Of a stretch of 64,000 bases of DNA, positions 51,801 through 63,495 are shown piece after piece; position 1 is the first letter of the stretch; the number at the start of each line of letters is the position of its first letter. Under the pieces are notes generated by a model. The model was not told the DNA's origin and searched no databases. It saw only the letters and a list, made by a program, of their open reading frames with translations. Position numbers and translations under genes: made by a program. This stretch comes from Quillaja saponaria (Eukaryota; Streptophyta; Magnoliopsida; Fabales; Quillajaceae), in NCBI GenBank assembly GCA_029379385.1, contig CM055618.1, positions 16,903,071-16,967,070 of the forward strand, read 5' to 3'.

Positions 51801-54010
51801 AATTTTTGATCAGGGAAAAAAATGAATAAGAACTTTTTCCTGTGAAATTTAACGAATTAAAGAAAAGAACATACTTCAGGATAATTGTCAGAATCAATCT
51901 TCTGAAGGCGAGTAATAAGATCCCTGGCAGCTTTGTTAAAGTTCTTGAGTCCCTGAGGTATTAATGCAAGAATAAAATACAATCTTTTCTATTTTCATAT
52001 TCAAGGGTATTTTTTTTCCTAAAACACATTGCATTGAAATCACTGAAAGACAACTTTTCACACAACACAAAACTTAAGTGCGACTTGCAAAGATTAATAT
52101 TTGTCAATTTCCAGGAATTATTTAGAGTTTGGACCTTTATCTTAGCTTGTTAAAATTATGCTAATCAAACTCACAATATGACCAATTAATTATATTTGTC
52201 AATTTCAAGGAATCATTTAGAGTTTGGACCTTTATCTTAGCTTGTTAAAATTATGCTAATCAAACTCACAATATGACCAATTAATTTGCTCACGTACCAC
52301 TCCTTGCACATCCAGGATGGTAGTACTTTGGTCAATGTGCTTCTTCGCAGCAATTGAACAAGCTGGGAACTTAGAATCAAATAACCTCTCAAACTCCCGT
52401 ACATGATATTTGACATAGCGGTCCATGGTAGTGACTTGCATCAATTTGGTGGAGTCAACTAGGCCCAGTCTCTCAATGTACACTGGCCTTCCATCCTTGT
52501 CTACTCCATGATAGCATTGGGGGTAATGTTGCAAGACTTCATTCACTTCGTTGAATTCAAAATCCTTAATCAAATAGAAAAAACAAAAAGAATGTAACTT
52601 GCAGAAATGGATGTTAGGAAAATAAAATCTTGGAGATACAATGGTGGAAAGGAAACCAAAAGAAGAGAAGCATATAGCAGAACTACTAGTTCTTTTAAAA
52701 CCTTGGTGCACCTTGATATGATGAATACCTGCATAATTGTGTCAGCACCAAATTCCTTCCTCCACTGGAGCATGTCTGACCACATTTGCTTTGATTTCTC
52801 AATATCAAATTTTCTGGCCTTCAAGAATCTGTGCCATCGAATTAATATATAGATTCTTCTAATACAAACTCCGAAATATTCAGATAGATGCAAGCATGTG
52901 AAAAGAATGACACCCAAGTATAAATTTCTGACCTGACAGAAATAATATGCACATGCAATATATCTTCCAAGTAATATCACTTTACTTTGCAGAAAGTGTA
53001 AAAAAAAAAATAATAATAATTAATTCAGATGTAAAATAATATGACATAGTTGGAACCATGTAGTTGGTTAGCAAACGGACACTTGAGGAAGAAAAGTAAC
53101 CTGAGCATTGTATGATAATCATCGTGCTTTGCAGGCAGTAGTTCCTCCAATATAAGTGCTTGACGGAATGCATCAACACCCTTCAACTCCTCAGCATCAT
53201 GCACATCCTCAATTTCAAAAGACATGACTTTACTACTTCTCCTGCCCTTTCTTGTCAAAGAATGCCTGAACTTGGTTGAGGCATTTAGTGCTTTCTTTTT
53301 GAAAGACCCAATTTTAGTCTTCTTCTCATCTTCAAAGATCTCAACAGTCATGTCTTTCAAGAGCTGTAAGCATGACAAGATAAACTATAGCTTACAATCA
53401 AACAAGAGAAATATCTTCATAGTACTTCCATTGCAATCTGTAGCATGTCAAACACAATTTCTTATGTGCGCACAATGAGCAGGCTCTAAAGCTGACCAAC
53501 TTATCCTTCTTCTTCTTCTTCTTCTTCTTTCTTTCTTTCTTTCCTTTTTTTTTTTTTTTTTTTTTTTTTTTGTGGTGGGAAGAGGGATGATGACTTAATT
53601 TCTTATTCCACTTTTTATTTCTTAATACCACTTTTTATGTTTGTAATAATCAAGTACCAAATACTTTGTAACCAAAATAGTCTAAAATCAATTCGTATGC
53701 AGCAAAAATGTTCCGATTGACATGGAAAAAGAATGTATGCTATACCATGCTTTCATTGTAAAATTTTCTGATGTAAATAGACATATCCCTGTATTGAATA
53801 AATATATGTAATACTTGTTACAAGTGAGTTTCTTTTGAAACAATTAGCATCATTTTCAGTTTTCATGTTCTGTGCAAAGAATTTATAATAGCCAAACCTG
53901 ATAAACATGCAACTAATCCTATCATGACAATTTCTTCTTTTAAAAAAGAATTAAATAGTTGGACGATAATTGATTTAAATTTGTTCACCTGGATTGTTAG
54001 TTCCAGACAT
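48895..54010 (-). CDS. SFH-type Sec14 phosphatidylinositol/phosphatidylcholine transfer protein
   Basis: Thirteen exons, complement of 48895-48978, 49201-49598, 50147-50270, 50834-50920, 51084-51167, 51265-51364, 51531-51580, 51667-51768, 51875-51952, 52298-52564, 52729-52828, 53101-53353 and 53989-54010, give 582 residues. The N-terminus ([20 protein letters not shown]) is family-typical. CRAL-TRIO-N ([20 protein letters not shown]) and the Sec14 pocket follow ([59 protein letters not shown]). The C-terminal half has a hydrophobic stretch ([16 protein letters not shown]), a coiled coil ([16 protein letters not shown]) and a Lys-run tail, as in nodulin-domain SFHs such as COW1. These proteins present lipids to kinases and pattern phosphoinositides at membranes, for example in tip growth. 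The linker is shorter than in SFH6/8. The gene is intact. Confidence 0.92.
48906..48932 (-). repeat. Trinucleotide repeat coding for the SFH poly-Lys tail
   Basis: A (TTC)n run on the plus strand, read on the minus strand as AAG codons, encodes the six-Lys run near the SFH C-terminus. Confidence 0.8.
49888..49903 (+). repeat. G16 homopolymer in an SFH intron
   Basis: Sixteen consecutive G bases, followed by TGTGGGGGG, in the intron between exons 49201-49598 and 50147-50270. The coding-strand transcript carries the C-rich complement. Confidence 0.9.
52097..52286 (+). repeat. 95-bp tandem duplication in an SFH intron
   Basis: ATATTTGTCAATTTC..AATTAAT at 52097-52191 is repeated at 52192-52286 with only about two mismatches, so it is recent. 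The second copy ends about ten bases from the donor of the exon ending at 52298. Confidence 0.92.
53505..53571 (+). repeat. TTC/TTTC repeat and T-run in an SFH intron
   Basis: A (CTT)n run grades into CTTT units and then about 24 T bases, in the long first intron of the SFH gene. Confidence 0.85.
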
Positions 54011-55658
54011 TGTGTCGCTTGCTGTTGATTGCTTTTTCTGGTCTAAGAGGTGATAAAGCAAAGAGCAGAAGGATCAAGCACTCATATCATAAAAGCCACT
54101 AAACCAGAAATAAGCCTCGCCAAATGCCTGCATACACAATCATCAATAAATTTACACGTATAACACATAGGCACAAACATAAAGGATCACAAACCAATAA
54201 CACAAAATCAACCACTAGCAAAACCCAATCCTTTCAAGATTGAATTTTTAAAATTTAAAGAATATAGAGAAAATACAATGTTGCATAAAACTAGTTTCTA
54301 TAAAAACCAAAAAGACAGAAACTTTTCAACAAAGAAGATACGGAGAGATATATAGGACAGAAAAATTACGTGCACTTAATGTGGATGATCACAAGAGAAA
54401 AAGGAAAGGGCTTTTAAAAGAATTGCAGGAAGGGACAAAATAGTAAAGGAGGTAAAGGAATCGAATTTACCTCTTGAAAGCGCACGAGTTATGGCAGAGG
54501 AAACCAACAAGTATAAAAAGCCGAACAATTCTCAGCAATTGACCATTTTTAGAAAATGGCGGACAGAGACAGTGAGGCTTCCACGACGCGCAATGCTAGA
54601 GAGAGAGAGAGAGAGAGAAAATTAGAGGACCCAACAACTAGTGCACGGGGTTCTACCCATTTCTTTTAAAACCAGTAATTAATGATATTGACGAAGTCTC
54701 GTCGCCTCCATGCCCGTCTAGCTGTCAGTTATTTGCTAAGTTAAGAATAGCAGAGAGAGACAGAGATAGAGAGAGAGGCGGGGAGAGAGAGACAGAGAAG
54801 GAGAGATTTGCGAAATGCAGGGCTATTCCATTCATATGCAACAGAGTGAAGCCAACTGTCAAAGAGTAACACTAACGTCTTTCACTCTCTCTCTCTCCAA
54901 CTCCTCCCAGGTTTTCCCGGCAAAATAATTCTCTGCTTTGCGATTTACATGTATCAAATACTCTCGCTTTATTTCAGCCAGCCATCCGAAGACCTTTTTT
55001 CCCGTTCAGTTGTACTCATGGCTAATGTTCTAGACCTTTATTGCCACAACCTAGACAGCGTTTAACAAGCAGAGGAATTTCTCCAATGGGAAACGACAGC
55101 GTGTCAGATGGTAATATCATATATTCTGTGCGATAAAAAACAACTAAAAAGAATATATATATATATATATAAATTTGTTCTTCAAAGTTCAAATAGTTTC
55201 GTGTACATTTTTTTTCATTTGTTTTTTTTTTTTTATAGAGTTATTGAAATATAAATTTAATTAAAAAATTTAAAGAATAAAGACAACTTTCCCAGAAATA
55301 TTATATTTTTGCCAGTGGAGCCTCCAGACTCCAGTCATGCTGGATAGAATAGAAAAAAGAATACAATCAATGATGTCCTCATTCAGATGATCTTATAGTC
55401 ATTACAAACTTATTTACTCGATTTTTTTTTCGTAATTTTCTATTTAACAGTACGATGTGTCCAAGCAACTGAATCAAATATAGTTTATGCTTATGCCGAA
55501 TAAAATTATAATAAATTGGAAAAAAATTAGATGTGAAAATAATGATACAAGCCAAAATCCAAAAAACATGATTATAGGATGGACGGAAAGCTTCATGTAT
55601 CTTCAAAAGCTCAACCAGAATCAGAATCAGGATTAGTAGAGGATATAATTCTTCTGTT
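54011..55658. other. SFH leader/promoter and PLP3A downstream region
   Basis: Upstream of the SFH start lie leader-like sequence, a (GA)n tract at about 54599-54620 and GA-rich DNA at 54745-54800. A (TA)n tract lies near 55155-55172. The right end contains the remnant tail frame of the PLP3A-like gene (55611-55658). Confidence 0.5.
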
Positions 55659-57997
55659 TTAATTTTCATGATATTCGTCATCTTCATCTTTCTTCTCAAT
55701 AATTATACCTGTACACAGACAGTCAAGAAACTTGCCATGCATCAAGACATGAAAAAGACAAATTATGAAAGAATTACCCTTCTTTATCAGAAGAACCTCA
55801 AGCATCTTTGTGCTAAACTCGTCTTTCCCTCCAAGATCTTGAAAGCCAACCAGCCTATCTACCGCAATACCCTTTATGGAATACAGAAGAAAAAATTGTG
55901 AACCTAATGATTTTATATGATGACTTTTAATTGCAACAGAGGTCATCCTCCTGAGTCATTAGGCATATCCTGTAGCACTTTGGCAAACTGACTCACAGAA
56001 TGTTCCTGGGTTAATATCTTCCACAAGACAAACATTACCTCTTGTGCACCATCATTGCTTTGCAAGAAACAGAAAAGAAGAAAAATATGTGCTGTTTTGT
56101 GTGGAACTGGATGATATTGAAAATGCAAGACTTTTCGTCCCTGTCTCTTTTAAGTCATAAGTGAGCAAATTAAGATGGCCCCAAGTGTCCTGAGTGGACA
56201 TAATTTTAGGTGGAAGAAAAGTAAACACAGAAATGGACCTTACCTGAAAAGAACACGCAAGGCAGAGTTTTGATTGCCAGTTTTGCAACAAAGAATGGTG
56301 CATTCTGCAATTCACGGTCAATAGAGAACAATATATCCCATCTCAATTTCTTTACAAGATAACAGATAAAACAAAACACAATTTCCCTCCTACAATCATA
56401 TTGACTCAATAGTCAACAATAGGAGACAGGCGACATTATATCATCTCTATTGCATGTTAAGCCAAAAGAGTACATTTATGCTGACCTCCACATCCAGCTT
56501 GATAAACCTCGCATCAACATGGCTCGGTGCAAGGGACCTCAAATGTTTGTCCATTACCCTAGAAGGATTTATTCAAAAGACAGCATCAATTATGCAACTT
56601 ATGACAGAAGTGGGTGTCATAGGAATATAAAAGGAAACATAATTCAAACTTCAAAGTCAATGAGTCATAAAATTGAAGTCTAAACTGTACTTGCATCTAT
56701 AGAAATCCTTATGATAGAAGTGGCATATCACTTTTTCACTCCCAGTGACTTCACCCAAAAAATCACCCTCAGCTACCTCCCTATATTCTCCATCACCTTG
56801 CCTCTTAAATGCTTCTCGTTTCTCAGCTTCTTTCTGTTCAAAACATATCCTATAGTCACTATACAAGGAATGACAGAAGGTACAACACAAATATAATATA
56901 TCATAAAGCATTCAGATTCATATAGAGCACTAAAGTTCGGACCTTGAGGGCTGCAATCCTATCTGCATGCAATTTTTCCAGCTCAGGATCCTGACATCAC
57001 CATTGGAAGTAGACCATTTAAATAAAATGTATATATAGATATTTATATTTACATTAATAAGCTGGATGCAAAAGATGTCAGCCATACATCCATCAATTGG
57101 TCCAGGTCGACCTCCTGATTAGCAGAAGTTGATGCTTGCACCTTCTCTTGAGAAGGTAATTCCTGCATAGATGACAGCATAAGATGCCCATAATGATTAC
57201 ACCCTTATGTTGGCTCCTTTAGAGTCTAAATAAACAACTTATAAGTTATATGCAGCCTGGTGAAAGAACACGTGCTCATAGAAGGTAACATGCTGGGATG
57301 GCAAAAAATGAGAAGGACAGAAACACTAATAGTTAAGACAAATAGAGCAACAACAAGTCAATTTTAATGAAATTGGCAGCAATTATAAGAGATTTTAAAT
57401 TTTAATGAAGTCAGGAAATAGCAAAGAGTGAATTTTCAAGCTAATGGGTCTGCACTTTGCAGCGGCTTAGAGTGTTAAAGCTAAGTAACTCATACAGTTG
57501 CGGGAGGAAGTTGTTTGAAAAGAAGATTTGGACTAAAGCAGTAACAAAGTAACAAAGGCTTAAAACTCAATAATGGGCATGTTGAACAGGGAAAAGGTTC
57601 TCAACATAGATAAGTTTAAAAATTCAACATTAGCAGTAATGGGGAAGGTGATTTTCATTGTCACTTCAACCCATGACAAGAACTGAGAACAAAATTTGAT
57701 GGGTTAAAACTTCAAAGGTGGGGGTGCATTTTGTCAGGGAATAGAGGATGAATTATTTTTGCCAGGGGAGGAATTAAAGCCTTAACAGTAATGAACCCAC
57801 AGCAGTTCCAGTAATTTGTTACACCCATAAAACAAAACGCATATCAGTCACATGTATTACGTTCTTCCAACCATCAAGATCCACATAGCCATCGTCGAAT
57901 GACAATATAAAGTCTAAAACTTTACAAGCAAAAGTAAATTCCTGGAGAAAAAGAAATTAAATTTTACCTTTTGATAATCACGTACAGCGGCTGCCAT
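55659..57997 (-). CDS. PLP3A: PLP3A-like phosducin-family / TXNDC9-type protein with damaged ends
   Basis: Eight exons, complement of 55659-55708, 55778-55871, 56239-56304, 56486-56558, 56691-56833, 56943-56990, 57088-57162 and 57968-57997, give 192 residues. The core reads VDLDQLMDDPELEKLHADRI, KREAFKRQGDGEYREVAEGDF, SEKVICHFYHKDFYRCK, APFFVAKLAIKTLPC and GIAVDRLVGFQDLGGKDEF, a thioredoxin fold without the CxxC redox pair, as in phosducin-like 3 proteins. Arabidopsis PLP3A/B (AT3G50960) help CCT fold tubulin and affect microtubules. The start at 57997 is internal: the upstream codons still encode KSTLSYLAFGKV in frame but reach a stop at 58046-58048, and the ATG at 58046 is out of frame by one base. 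After the TAA at 55661 the frame continues NRRIISSTNPDSDSG, the usual acidic tail, to a second stop at 55611. Confidence 0.87.
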
Positions 57998-58744
57998 TAC
58001 TTTTCCAAATGCCAAATAAGATAGAGTCGACTTTTCCAAATGCCATTACTTCTCTCTCACCCGGTTGAATTTCAAGCACAGACTACACAAAATAGACGAG
58101 AAACGAAGTGGGATTGGGAGAAAAAGAGAGCAGAAGGAATTGAATTATGGAAGAAAGCTCTTTGAGACGTTGATCGGATTCGGAGCAATCAGCAAAGTAA
58201 CTGAAAATGAAGCAACAGAAGGTGGAAAGGGTTTTCGAAGGCCGCCAGAGGCCAACCCGAGATAGATTATCCTTGCCTAGGCCGAGCCTTCAATATTTGA
58301 TATTGTTTTTAACTAGATCTTTTAATATTTGATTATAATCAAGTCATGTCTCTTAAATTAAGAAAGAGAGAGAATGTGTTATTTGATTTAATTTTAATAA
58401 ATTTATTATAAAGATATTTTAAAATTTTAATTTGATTATAATAGATATTAATAATAAAAAGATAAATAATTAATTTAATTAATTAATTAATAAAATAATA
58501 CATACAAAATTAATTTTTTAAATTTTGAAAGAAAAAATACCCTTTTAAAAATATTTCTTAAAATACTTTTTAAAAGTCATAACATAATATTTTTTTTTAT
58601 TATTATTACACATAAAAAATTGACTTGTGCTGTGATTTACCAAACAAGCCAAAAGTAATCAAATGCTAACCATAATCACAATGTAACATTATTAATAGTC
58701 TAAAATAACGCCAATAATAGTGCAGTTTTCCATATTACACGAAA
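57998..58744. other. Upstream region of the PLP3A-like gene
   Basis: The first 60 bases hold the displaced N-terminal codons described for the PLP3A-like gene and a repeated 15-mer (CTTTTCCAAATGCCA at about 58009 and 58031). The rest is very AT-rich from 58290 on. No other gene seen. Confidence 0.5.
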
Positions 58745-59110
58745 ATATCACCCTTAAACGTCATTCATCAGCGTAATCTTCAGCCTCATTGGTTTTCTCT
58801 AAGTTAACATTTTCTGTTGCAGTCTTCATATGATTCCCTTTTTCTTCCTACAGCTTTCGTTTCATCAACATTTTCTTCTGCAACCTTGATGTCATCACCT
58901 TGGAAGCCCTCCAAGAGTAATGCCGCCTATCTCACACTTCAACTCCTCTGCCACTTCTTTAGGGGTGTCCTCTGTTTTTTTACTCCAATAGATTGTTTTT
59001 CTTCTCCAATAGACCTTCAATTAGTTCAAAGACTGGATGACAGCTAAGAAATCAGAAACCATGCGCTGGCAATAGAAAAAGTTAAATGTTCATGTCCCTT
59101 TCCACCAGCA
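58745..59110 (-). pseudogene. Relic of a BCS1-like AAA-ATPase C-terminus
   Basis: On the minus strand, fragments in different frames match the end of the intact neighbour: a GRMDMH-like GKGHEHL, then CHPVFELIEGLL, then TPKEVAEELKCE, a GGITLGG-like piece and a charged tail (KVAEENVDETKAVGRKRE). Stops and frame changes separate them. It is a third copy in a tandem AAA-ATPase group, reduced to its last 120 or so codons. Confidence 0.72.
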
Positions 59111-59539
59111 ATTAAAAATGTGGGGGCTAGTTTTAGGCTTTGTGGTTGCAACTTGCAAGTGAAGTTGATTATTCTGATGTTCCCACATGCTTCTCAGTAT
59201 AGTAAAGACATGGTCGAAATTTATGGGAATTCACTGTACAACTCTCAAACAGAAGAAGAGATTTAGAGCAAATCACTGAGGCTACAAATTGTGCATTATG
59301 TTCTAAAAAAGCATTTTAAAGAGTTCACCCCCAGCCCCACCCTGCCTCCTAATTTCATAGGGGAAGTCTTCTTGGAGGGTGAAGCAGTGAGGAGAGTTTC
59401 AAGAATAGATCATCCTTTCTTTCTAATATATTCCATAACAAGCAAATCAAGAGGGAGTGTGTCTCATATAAGTATTCCAAGACTATGAAGAACAATAGAA
59501 AGAACCTACCAAGTTATTTTTTACTCATCAGAAAAGGAG

Positions 59540-61518
59540 TTATCCACTTCTTGGGGCCTTCTCTTCCTCTTTGATCTCCATATCACCACTTTCCATCTTA
59601 TTTCGTTTGAGTAAATTATAAAGTCCTCCAAGAGCAACATCAGGATCCTCGCTCCTCATTAACTCCTCTGCCACTGTTGCAGGGCTGACCTCTATTTCCT
59701 CAAGCAGGCTCTCAATTTCTTCGAAGAGTGGGTGATGTCCATGAATGTCAAGGTAATTAGAGGCCAAGAATCGGAATGCATGAGCCTTGCAGAAGGACAA
59801 GTGAATGTGCATGTCCATTCTACCCGGACGCAGCAGTGCAGGGTCTAATTTGTCTATATGATTTGTGGTGAAGATGATAAACCGCTCCTCTCCACAGGTT
59901 GACCAGAGACCGTCTATGTAGTTCAGTAAGCCCGAAAGAGTGAACTTCTTAGGAAACATGAAAACAATAAGCACAAACAATGAGAAAGAGTAACATGTAT
60001 TGTAATTATTAAGAAACTAATCTATGCTCCAATCTTATTTTTACCTTTTGATGCTACTGCAATTAGATTTGGCAAAGAAGATACTGGGTGAATTTGCATT
60101 CTGAAATCAACTAATTAGTCAATGCAAAGATGTCTAATGGCCTATTGCCAACTAGGAGTATTAATCCGATCTATTGGTTCTAGCGGTAATACCCACTGAT
60201 ATATCAAAATGAGAAACTTGGATTTGAATTAAAACTATTTCTACCCACCGTGAACAGTTAGCTCAGTGGAATGGTATAGTGGCTTAAGCACATCCTCTTT
60301 GCCTAATTCCATGTTCGAAAAAACAGTAAAACCACCTTCATTGAATTTAGAATCTTCCATAGGTAGCTAAACATGGCCATTGTGATATTCACTCTAATAT
60401 ACACATTCTTATTACTAATTCAAAGAGAGGATTCATCAGTTTATGATAATAAACATCTTAAACTTCTTTTTGGGCATATTAGCAAATACCTCGTCGGGAC
60501 ACCTGGCCATTTTACGGAGGTAGGCATTCTCAGATGGATCATGGTTCAATTTTGATCGATTAAGCACCTCTTTGTTGCAATCAATGTCTTCAATCACAAG
60601 TATAGATCTGTTAGACGTATTTCTCACAGCGCTCATCAAATCTGAATTAGAGAAAACACTAGAAAGCTCCAAATCATATATATCAAACTTCAAATAATTA
60701 GCAATAGCTGCTATGAGAGTAGACTTCCCAGTTCCAGGAGGACCATACAACATATACCCACGTTTCCAAGCTTTGCCCACTTTCTTGTAGAACTCCTTCC
60801 TTCTCAAGAACCTGTCTAAATCATCAATAATAGCTTTCTTTAGCTCAGGCTCCATGGCAAGCTTCTCAAATGTAGCTGGGTGATTTAGTTTACTGGCTTG
60901 CCATATGGTGCCCATATCAGAAAACTTTGTATGGATTTTCAGAACCTTTTTCCCAGATTTTGTAGCCTCGTATGCGCTTAAAACATAGGGTAAATAACTC
61001 TCCATTACTTTTTCTCTATGCTTCTCATCAAAGGTTAACACAAACATGTTCTTCTCAGCAAGGGTATTAGAATTCTTCAGCTTTAGATGAGAGGAAGGAG
61101 GATCAATTTTACTGCAAATCCATGTGAGCTTGATATTATCAAAGACATCCTCCACTATTTGGCCTCCATCTAAAGCAGTAGAAAATTTGTTCTGTTTCTC
61201 TAACTTACCCACTTTGAGTACTTTGAAATCATGGATTATCTTTGTGGGAAGGTACTCTTTAGCAGCATAATAGAGCTCGTTCCTGTTCATTTCCCAACAC
61301 TCGGTGATATGTACAGAGGCCTTATAAGAAGAGTGACTGAAGAAATAGGCTCTGAACTTTGAGATGATGAAGGATCGAATTTGAATGGGTATGAGTTCGT
61401 TGATGGCGGTTCGTAAAAGCATCATGAATGTTGAGAAAGCAGCATAGAGTTCAAACCATGAGGATGCTGACCGAAAGCTTGAGAATGAAGAAGTAAAGTG
61501 CTCTGCAGAAGGTCTCAT
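59540..61518 (-). CDS. BCS1-like mitochondrial AAA-ATPase (AT3G50930/AT3G50940 type)
   Basis: Two exons, complement of 59540-59947 and 60490-61518, give 478 residues. An N-terminal membrane segment (SWFELYAAFSTFMMLLRTAI) and the AAA-associated domain (about residues 30-130) precede the ATPase core. The core has Walker A GPPGTGKST, Walker B ILVIEDIDC, a second region of homology ([20 protein letters not shown]) with the arginine finger, and RMDMHIHLSFC. The C-terminal part FEEIESLLEEIEVSPATVAE is standard for this plant clade. Relatives include the outer-mitochondrial-membrane stress protein OM66/AtBCS1, induced by salicylic acid and respiratory stress. The intron splices PDE to KFTLSGLLNYIDGLW. 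The frame is intact. Confidence 0.92.
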
Positions 61519-61820
61519 GGTGAATTTTGTTGTCAGGAATTGCAGAGAACAAAACCCAGAAACCAGAAACTCAGAATCTCAAACTAATTGCCCAAAAGCC
61601 TTGTGATTGTGATACTAGAATCTCCATTATTTTTGTTCCAGTGGAAAACACCCATAACCCAATCTCTCCCAACACGTAGAAAGTGAATTTTTATGAAACA
61701 AAAATACAAAACCTTCACATTGTTCTCTTGTCTGACAAGTTCTCAATGGAGTGAAGACAGGATTGGCGTGTTAAAAACAAGACAAAATGGTACTATGCAC
61801 TAAAGCTGACATAAAAATAA
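61519..61820 (-). promoter_or_regulatory. Upstream region of the AAA-ATPase gene
   Basis: Short upstream stretch of the intact AAA-ATPase, ending at a MITE-like element. No motif could be assigned. Confidence 0.3.
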
Positions 61821-62190
61821 GGCTAAATTACATTTTAGATCCCTATATTTTTGTTATTTTTCCAATGACCCGTTATGTTTGAAAAAATTTTAATTAAGTT
61901 CTTATACTTTTATTTTAATCTCAATTAAGTTTCATGCACTAATATCTTACAATTTACAAATAAAAAGTATCTAAATGATAAGATGAAGACAACCAGATAG
62001 CATAAGAGAATGATGATTGTAATATTTTTGAATAAAAACTCCCACAAAATATAAGAAATTTTGATAAAATTATGCATAAGACTTAACTAAAATTAAAATA
62101 AAAGTATAGTGATTCAATTAGAATTTTATAAAATGTAGTGACTCGTTTGAAAAAGAGTAAAATTATAGGGACCCAAAATGTAATTTGACC
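61821..62190. mobile_element. MITE with ~120-bp inverted ends
   Basis: The left end reads GGCTAAATTACATTTTAGAT and CCCTATA. The reverse complement of the right end reads GGTCAAATTACATTTTGGGT and CCCTATA. The match continues imperfectly for about 120 bp through ACTTTTATTTTAAT. Flanks AAAAATA (left) and AAAAAAATA-like sequence (right) could be a short target duplication. No coding capacity. It sits about 300 bp upstream of the AAA-ATPase start. Confidence 0.75.
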
Positions 62191-63495
62191 AAAAAAATAG
62201 AAAAAGCAAAGAAAATAGTAACACTTTGCCAAACTCCAGTCAAAAACTGAGAATACTTAACGAGTAAGTCTCTGACGAATTTTATATAACCTTTGCCCAG
62301 TCACCAACAGTTAGTTTTATATTTCAATAATGGAACTGTTTAGAAAGAAAAAGAAGACAATAATTGAACTTTTTAAAGAGATTATTTTAGTGTCAGAATT
62401 TGAAGCTCTTTAATTACAGATTTTAGGATCTATAATGTCTATAGTTTAAGACATAGTCCCCCCATATTTAAATCATACCATCTACATTTATATGATTATT
62501 TTCTCCTTATATTGGTGTCCACTGTTAACAGGAGGGAAAAGAATTAAACTAAACAGATGAGATGAAAATGGATGACAAGTAATAATTTTAAAATATTCAG
62601 CTGAATATTTTATACATGATATGTAATATACTAATGTTATGAAGGCAATTGCTCCAGGTCACTCACCTCATGAAGAATGTACACATAGAACATTCAGCCT
62701 TAAATTTATCAAAAATTCATTTTGAATTAGTTGCAGATAAGGGGAAGAAAAACCGATTAAAAATGTAAATTCGAACCAATCAAATTTGATCGGTATTTTA
62801 TTTAATTGATTTTAAAATTTTAAGAATCAACTTTGCAATTCGATTTGTAATTTTACTAAAAACATTAACGATTTGCCTCAATCAGTTAAAATTTATACCA
62901 AATTGGTGTTTTTTTTTTTTTTTTTTAATCTTAAACTTTTGTCAATTTCAATACATTTCTTTTCACTTGTAGACTTTTAACATTCAAACCCTAGCATGGA
63001 GTTGTGAACTAGGGACATCGAAAATTTGTAATAGAATTCAATTTAGGTTATTTTATGATTTAAAAATATATATATATATATAAAAAAAACTGAACCAAAC
63101 TAAACCGCAACTTGTTGGTTTGGTGTAGAAAACTTAAAGGTAAGATGCTCACCCTAGTTCATAGAAACTCACTGCAGTTAATTTTAATTGAATTGTTCCA
63201 TAAAAGGTTAAGAAGTTTCCTCTTAAGCATGACTAGCTTCTCTGTTTTCGTATGTCTTCTTCTTTCCTCTCATTTCCTCTCCTCTTGTACTAGGATACAT
63301 AATTTTTGCATTCCTAATTGAATTAGGCTTTTACATGAAGCCTTATATGGAGTTTACTGTTGTCTTTTTCCAAAAGAGCAGTGTAATTAACAAACAAAAC
63401 TTAAAAAACTATATTAGCAAACTTATTGGGAAGACATCCCATTACATAGAATACAAGCTATAATACTCTTAGATAATGCAGTTTGTCTAAGCTGA
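62191..63495. other. Intergenic region between tandem AAA-ATPase genes
   Basis: AT-rich, with a T-run near 62909-62926 and a (TA)n near 63067-63081. It includes the 3' UTR of the rightmost AAA gene. No other gene recognised. Confidence 0.45.

Noticed and set aside
53398..53631. Lys-rich minus-strand open frame in the SFH intron
   Set aside because: It is simply the translation of the TTC/T repeat.
60170..60320. tRNA-like boxes (TAGCTCAGTGG and TGTTCGAA) suggesting a SINE or tRNA
   Set aside because: The two boxes cannot be folded into a cloverleaf, no target duplication or tail was found, and the piece lies in the AAA-ATPase intron. At best it is a very old fragment.
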